Shown here: positions 60,194 to 64,000 of the stretch, in pieces
Layout: each line of letters begins with the position of its first letter
How positions within the stretch are numbered: the stretch's first letter is position 1
NCBI GenBank assembly: GCA_020847535.1
Contig: JADLBU010000053.1
Span: forward strand, 1 to 64,000
Source: Phycisphaerales bacterium
Lineage (GTDB): Bacteria > Planctomycetota > Phycisphaerae > Phycisphaerales > UBA1924
Direction: 5' to 3'
DNA: 64,000 nt
The notes under the pieces: generated by a model
The model's input: only the letters and a program-made list of their open reading frames with translations
What the model was told of the DNA's origin: nothing
The model's database searches: none
Position numbers and translations under genes: made by a program

Positions 60194-61180
60194 TCAAACC
60201 CGCCGATACCCCACCGGCTGCTCCGCCAGGCTGTACACCTCGCGCAGCAGCGTCATGCCCACGTACCCCAAGATCGCCACCGCCCCCAGTATCCAGGCCT
60301 CGTTGAACTGGCTCACCCCCAGCATCCAGCCGCAGGCGTACAGGCTCATCCACAAGGAGCCGTAGCGGGCCACTTTTTCCGACGCCCGCACCCCATCCCG
60401 CGCTGCTTGGGCTTTCCGCAGGCACAAGAGGGCGCACACCACCGCCAGGAGCGCCGGCGGGATCGCCGCCGTCGGGCTCACCCAGCTGGGCCAGAACATC
60501 GATCCCTCCGTCGATCGCGCCGCCGCGAACCACAGGATGAACGCCGACCAGAAGATGATTCCGATCCCTGCCACCACCCACGCGCGCGTCGTGATGAGCG
60601 GAGTCTTGCCCGCGAGCTTGTGCGTGATCGCCGCGATCACCGCGCTGTGGATGAAGATCAGCCACACCGGCCACAGGAACGCCAGCCGCACGTTGGGCAT
60701 CACCATCGCCCCGGCGTAGATCAGCCCGTAGGCGACAAACCCCAGCGCCGGCACGAACCGCGCTGCACCCGTGAAGATGAGGATCCCCGCCGCGAGCAGG
60801 ACAGTGATGAGGATGCCCGAAGTTCCGAAGGGGACCGCCCCCAGGATCGCCATCAGCAGCGTCGAGGCCGTGATCCCCACCGCCGTCTCCGCGCGGATCT
60901 GCCCCGCCGGGATCGGTCGGTCCGGACGCAGCCACCGGTCCCGGTGCTGGTCCGCCAAGTCATTCAGGCACGCCCCGAACGCAAACAACCCCAGGCTGCT
61001 CGCCGCCGATGCGATCAGCAGCAGCGCCAACGGCCGTTCACCCAACGCAGCGCTCGCCGGCTCCTGCGGGAACGCACGCGTCCACAGGATCACCAGCCAC
61101 ACGTTACCGACGACCGCAAACGCGGTGGTCACACGTGTCAGCCGGAGGATGGGCGCGACGCGCTCAAGGATCAATCGCAT
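60194..61180 (-). CDS. UbiA-family prenyltransferase
   Basis: 328 residues with about eight membrane helices. The first Asp-rich motif is NDLADQHRDRWLRPDRPIPA (NDxxD and the RPxRPxP that follows). The second motif region is less typical (THKLAGKTPLITTRAWV). UbiA-family enzymes join an isoprenoid chain to an aromatic or sugar acceptor. The group is also found in ebo clusters (EboC-like), but no other ebo gene is seen. The second Asp motif is unclear, so activity is uncertain. It is convergent with the thioredoxin gene. Confidence 0.85.
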   Translation of the reverse strand: MRLILERVAPILRLTRVTTAFAVVGNVWLVILWTRAFPQEPASAALGERPLALLLIASAASSLGLFAFGACLNDLADQHRDRWLRPDRPIPAGQIRAETAVGITASTLLMAILGAVPFGTSGILITVLLAAGILIFTGAARFVPALGFVAYGLIYAGAMVMPNVRLAFLWPVWLIFIHSAVIAAITHKLAGKTPLITTRAWVVAGIGIIFWSAFILWFAAARSTEGSMFWPSWVSPTAAIPPALLAVVCALLCLRKAQAARDGVRASEKVARYGSLWMSLYACGWMLGVSQFNEAWILGAVAILGYVGMTLLREVYSLAEQPVGYRRV

Positions 61181-61217
61181 CGCGTGATGGTACGGAAACC
61201 GAGCCCGGCAGGCCGAT

Positions 61218-61586
61218 TCAGGCCGCGTGCAGGAAGTACAGGCTCAATTGAACGATCGCCGCCATCACCGGAAGGGCGTTGACCCCGACCGCCCAGGCGC
61301 CCAATCGCCACCCAACTTTCGTGCATCGGCGACCCACCGCTTCGCAGGCGAGCACCACGACGATGACGCAGGTGAACTTGAGGAGGAGGGCACCGGCGAT
61401 CCCGCCGATGGCGATGAATCGTGCGGCGATCGGGTTGAACTCAAAGCCGCCCAGGTGCAGGCAGATCCACGTGAACATGATATCCAGCGAGGCGACCAGG
61501 ATGAGCCAGGGGTAGAGCTGGGGGTAGAGCACCGGCCGGCTCAATGCACCTCCAGCATTCTCCGCATCGCTGTCCCGTGAACGCAT
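61218..61586 (-). CDS. small membrane protein (DUF5658-like)
   Basis: 122 residues from ATG 61586 with GGAGGTG 5 nt upstream. Three membrane helices follow a polar start. The first two carry ASLDIMFTWICLHLGGFEFNP, which fits the LDxxxTxxxLxxGGxExNP pattern of DUF5658 proteins (quoted run cut at 20: ASLDIMFTWICLHLGGFEFN). The role is unknown. It lies 37 bp upstream of the UbiA-family gene on the same strand and may be co-transcribed with it. Confidence 0.75.
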   Translation of the reverse strand: MRSRDSDAENAGGALSRPVLYPQLYPWLILVASLDIMFTWICLHLGGFEFNPIAARFIAIGGIAGALLLKFTCVIVVVLACEAVGRRCTKVGWRLGAWAVGVNALPVMAAIVQLSLYFLHAA

Positions 61587-61749
61587 GAAACACCTCCGTG
61601 TGTCTTCCTTCCTCTGGGTGCAGGTGCCGTCAGCGCTCTCGATGGCTCTTGCCACGGGCGCTTTGTTCGGGCGAATCGGTTCGCCACGCGCCCCGGCCTA
61701 GGGCGCAACCCCTCACGATCCCCCCGCACGAGCAAGCCTGCTCAAAGAG

Positions 61750-63480
61750 TCAGGTCGCAAGCCGCTCCCTGACCAACCGTTCAAACAGGCTTCCGGGCGA
61801 GTTTCTTCCCATCCATGCGTGAAACTGCGCTTCGGCCTGCCGGGCGAACATCGACACTCCATCGATCGTTCGCCAACCCGCCGCCCCCGCACGCTCAAGC
61901 AGCGGGGTCCGGATCGGGTTGTACACAGTGTCCAATACGGCTGTGCCGGGGAGGGAGTTGCGGAATGCGGCATCTCCCAGCACAGATGCGCCCGGATGGG
62001 GCCCGCCCTTCATCCCGACGGGGGTGCAATTCACCCAGGCTTCATGGTGGGCCATGTCCGCATCGGCCAGTTCGGCCGCTTTGCAGGCGGCTCCCGTGTT
62101 GTTTGTAACCGCTTGTGCAAGTTCCGATGCCCGCGAGGTCGAGCGGTTATAGATGGTTACAGAGGCACCAGCCATCCCCAGCGCCATCGCGATCGCACGT
62201 GCCACCCCGCCAGCGCCCAGGATCCCGATGCGCTTACCCGCCACTTCTCCGATCCCTTCCCGCAGGCACGCGATCGCCGCCGGTCCGTCGGTATTGAGAA
62301 CACGGATGCCGGTCGCCGCGCCCGCCGCATCCCGATCGATCACCAGCGTATTGGCAGCGCTGCAGCTCTTGGAGAGGTCATCCATCTCCCAACCTTGCTC
62401 GCTCGCCAGGCGCACCAGATTCTCCTTGTGCGGTATCGTCACGCTCGCGCCGCACAGATCGAACCTGGGATGATCGATCAGCGCCAGCATGGTCGCCTTG
62501 AAGCTCGCATACCCCGCGCTCTCGACCCCATCTCGTGGCACAGGCATCCTGCCTGTGTCTACCTGTCCTTCTTCCTTCTCCTGGCCCTGCACACCCTCCG
62601 CCCTGTCGGGCACTGGCAGCGGCACGTACACCGCATTGATCCCCAGCGCCTCGAACGCCGCGTTGTGAACCAGCGGCGACAGCGAGTGACCCACCGGCCA
62701 ACCGACGATCCCGTACACCTTCGTCTCCGCGTTGATCGACCGGAACCGGTAGAGATCCAGCAACTCCGAGACCGTCGGCTGCCCCGGCGCGGTCGTCGAT
62801 GTCGGCCGCAGGCTCGCGAATGTCAGGAACCCGCCGAACTTCGGCGCCAGGATGCGGGAGATCAGGCCAAACTCGCCCATTGCCAGGGCGATCATCGGCC
62901 GGTCACGCTCGGCGAGCAGGTCGAAAAGCTCCAGGTTGTCGCGGAGAGAGCGTGCCCGGTACGCGAACTTCATCACGCTGCCGGCCTCCTCCCCACGCAT
63001 CTTCAGCACGCGCCGGGAGAGATCCGCGGGCCTGCTCGCAAAATCGTGGTTCGACAGGATCAAGGAAGGCGCGTGCTCCCGAGGGGATCCGCGCTGCCGT
63101 CCGATCGCATCGATCGCCAGGTTCATCTTCTGCTTGATGTTTTCCGAGCTCGTGTACCGATCCAGCTCAAAGTCCAGGTATCGCGGCGGGTGCTCATCCT
63201 TCCCGCTCGCCGTCCCCAGCCGCTCATACAGGGACACCCGTGCATCCTCTTCCCCATCGTACTGACCGCCCTCGGACTTGTGCCTGCACGTCACGATGCA
63301 CGGCAAGGGAGACTCGGCGATCATGCGCAGGATGCCAGGCGCTTCATCGAGGTCACCGGAGAAGAACTCATCGATGCGGAACTCCACCAGGTCCGCCCCG
63401 GCATCCCGCGCTGCCACCGCATCCGCGAGCGCGGTGTGGATGTCGTGGACCATAATGGGAACGCACACAAGACTCGCCAT
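61750..63480 (-). CDS. aroDE: bifunctional 3-dehydroquinate dehydratase / shikimate dehydrogenase
   Basis: 576 residues. The N-terminal type I dehydroquinase (about 1-245) has EFRIDEF, the active-site His in SNHDF (145) and the Schiff-base Lys in MKFAYRA (171). The C-terminal shikimate dehydrogenase (about 250-576) has GWPVGHSLSPLVHNAAF, VTIPHKE, the Asp in NTDG, the cofactor loop ILGAGGVARAI and NCTPVGM. It catalyses two successive shikimate pathway steps. An insert of about 30 residues (292-322) after VPLPV contains TGRMPVPR, encoded by a palindromic repeat. The fusion is known in plants, chlamydiae and planctomycetes. Confidence 0.95.
   Translation of the reverse strand: MASLVCVPIMVHDIHTALADAVAARDAGADLVEFRIDEFFSGDLDEAPGILRMIAESPLPCIVTCRHKSEGGQYDGEEDARVSLYERLGTASGKDEHPPRYLDFELDRYTSSENIKQKMNLAIDAIGRQRGSPREHAPSLILSNHDFASRPADLSRRVLKMRGEEAGSVMKFAYRARSLRDNLELFDLLAERDRPMIALAMGEFGLISRILAPKFGGFLTFASLRPTSTTAPGQPTVSELLDLYRFRSINAETKVYGIVGWPVGHSLSPLVHNAAFEALGINAVYVPLPVPDRAEGVQGQEKEEGQVDTGRMPVPRDGVESAGYASFKATMLALIDHPRFDLCGASVTIPHKENLVRLASEQGWEMDDLSKSCSAANTLVIDRDAAGAATGIRVLNTDGPAAIACLREGIGEVAGKRIGILGAGGVARAIAMALGMAGASVTIYNRSTSRASELAQAVTNNTGAACKAAELADADMAHHEAWVNCTPVGMKGGPHPGASVLGDAAFRNSLPGTAVLDTVYNPIRTPLLERAGAAGWRTIDGVSMFARQAEAQFHAWMGRNSPGSLFERLVRERLAT
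62539..62557. repeat. palindromic repeat inserted in frame in aroDE
   Basis: CACAGGCA (62539-62546) and TGCCTGTG (62550-62557) are perfect 8-bp arms around TCC. It is read through as TGRMPV in the protein insert. Related short palindromes (CAGGCATCCTGCCTG) are familiar as interspersed elements in several bacterial genomes. This is the only copy I noticed here. Confidence 0.8.
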
Positions 63481-63615
63481 CGTTCACCTGGAGAGCCCCG
63501 AGCGCAAGCTCGGGATATTGACCTGCCGCCACAATAGCAATCCCCGGCATCCCCCGTTATCCCGTGCCTTCACCAGGTGCAACGCCGGAGGAGCAAATCG
63601 GTATGACCTCGCACC

Positions 63616-63783
63616 ATGCTCGAAGCGATTCTCACCTTCTTCGCCGACATCATCGGTTACTGGCTCTACCAGGTCTATCTCGACTCCGAGCACGGCACCA
63701 CGCGCAAGATCTTCGCCGCGATCGGAACCCTCGTCGTGATCGGCTTCATCATTGCCTTCATTTATTACATGTGGATCAAGTAG
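63616..63783 (+). CDS. 55-residue small membrane protein
   Basis: The frame runs ATG 63616 to TAG 63783. It starts MLEAILTFFADIIGYWLYQV, has a polar middle (DSEHGTTRK) and a long membrane helix (about 33-52, FAAIGTLVVIGFIIAFIYYM). No family is recognised. Its last 8 bp overlap antisense with the end of the flavoprotein gene. Third-position GC and the clear helix favour a real small protein. No good Shine-Dalgarno is seen. Confidence 0.55.
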   Translation: MLEAILTFFADIIGYWLYQVYLDSEHGTTRKIFAAIGTLVVIGFIIAFIYYMWIK

Positions 63784-64000
63784 CCGCGGCGTGGGCAGCC
63801 GCGGAAACCCCCGCCACATGCCCGCTCGCCCACGCCCACTGGAAATTGAACCCCCCGATCCGCCCATCGACATCGCAGATCTCCCCGCACACATGCAGCC
63901 CCGGGCACACCCGGCTCTCCATGGTGTCCAGCTGCAGCTCCGACAGCGGCACACCCCCCGCCGTCACCTCCGCGTATGTGAATCCGCGATCACCGCTGAT
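63776..64000 (-). CDS. BaiN/HI0933-type flavoprotein, C-terminal part (runs out of the window)
   Basis: The last 74 residues include FTYAEVTAGGVPLSEL, TMESRVCPGLHVCGEICDVD (the FAD-binding end) and GGFNFQWAWASGHVAG. These match the C-terminal signature of the BaiN/HI0933-like NAD(P)/FAD-dependent oxidoreductases. The start lies beyond the right edge. The physiological reaction of most members is unknown. Confidence 0.88.
   Translation of the reverse strand: MSGDRGFTYAEVTAGGVPLSELQLDTMESRVCPGLHVCGEICDVDGRIGGFNFQWAWASGHVAGVSAAAHAAAT

Noticed and set aside
61819-63537. A 572-codon plus-strand frame opposite aroDE
   Set aside because: It is the complement of an unmistakable two-domain enzyme, with no family resemblance of its own.

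Overview
The window looks like chromosomal DNA of a planctomycete, most likely of the Phycisphaerae type. It is GC-rich with dense short-spaced genes. Supporting family marks are two very acidic secreted proteins with LEPR-XLL-like N-termini, two proteins with PEP-CTERM-like tails, a secreted protein with calcium-binding and dockerin-like ends, and three small membrane proteins ending in the CxxCGY...CPEC zinc ribbon common in this phylum. This assignment is inference from protein features only. No rRNA, tRNA or CRISPR array was seen.

Layout. 1-2.8 kb: the tail of an IS3-family transposase beside a two-gene type II restriction-modification system of the XamI kind. 2.9-6.7 kb: a FapA-like/HDOD pair and divergent glyceraldehyde-3-phosphate dehydrogenase. 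6.7-9.0 kb: an unrecognised two-gene cassette whose promoter contains a near-perfect operator palindrome. 9.0-16 kb: a Tat-lipoprotein amidase, then a TetR-controlled export operon (TetR, permease, ATPase, membrane fusion protein, outer-membrane factor). 16-26.5 kb: solute-binding protein, SDR, PEP-CTERM-like protein, AIM24, dicarboxylate symporter, PH-domain protein, proS, secreted calcium-binding protein. 26.5-34 kb: CAP-domain protein with a long Asp/Gly linker, MoxR ATPase, deaminase, glycosyltransferase, rsfS, aroB and a small-protein pair. 34-44 kb: an apparent operon deoC - three zinc-ribbon paralogues - aldehyde dehydrogenase, then a hydrolase, rseP and a PDZ/TPR lipoprotein. 44.5-47 kb: a thiol-redox group (redoxin, DsbD N-domain, rhodanese-like lipoprotein). 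47-58 kb: HAF-repeat protein, PEP-CTERM-like protein, putative regulator and a 2,478-residue secreted protein. 58-64 kb: racemase, HscB-like protein, thioredoxin, UbiA-family enzyme, DUF5658-like protein, fused aroDE, a 55-residue membrane protein and the end of a BaiN/HI0933-type flavoprotein.

Across the window, intergenic spaces carry an interspersed inverted repeat built from CACAGAG/CACGGAG units (five paired copies, two half copies), and a different short palindrome is inserted in frame in aroDE. The most system-like unknowns are the 6.7-9.0 kb cassette, the zinc-ribbon array inside the deoC-aldehyde dehydrogenase operon, and the coupled small-protein pair at 33.6-34.1 kb.
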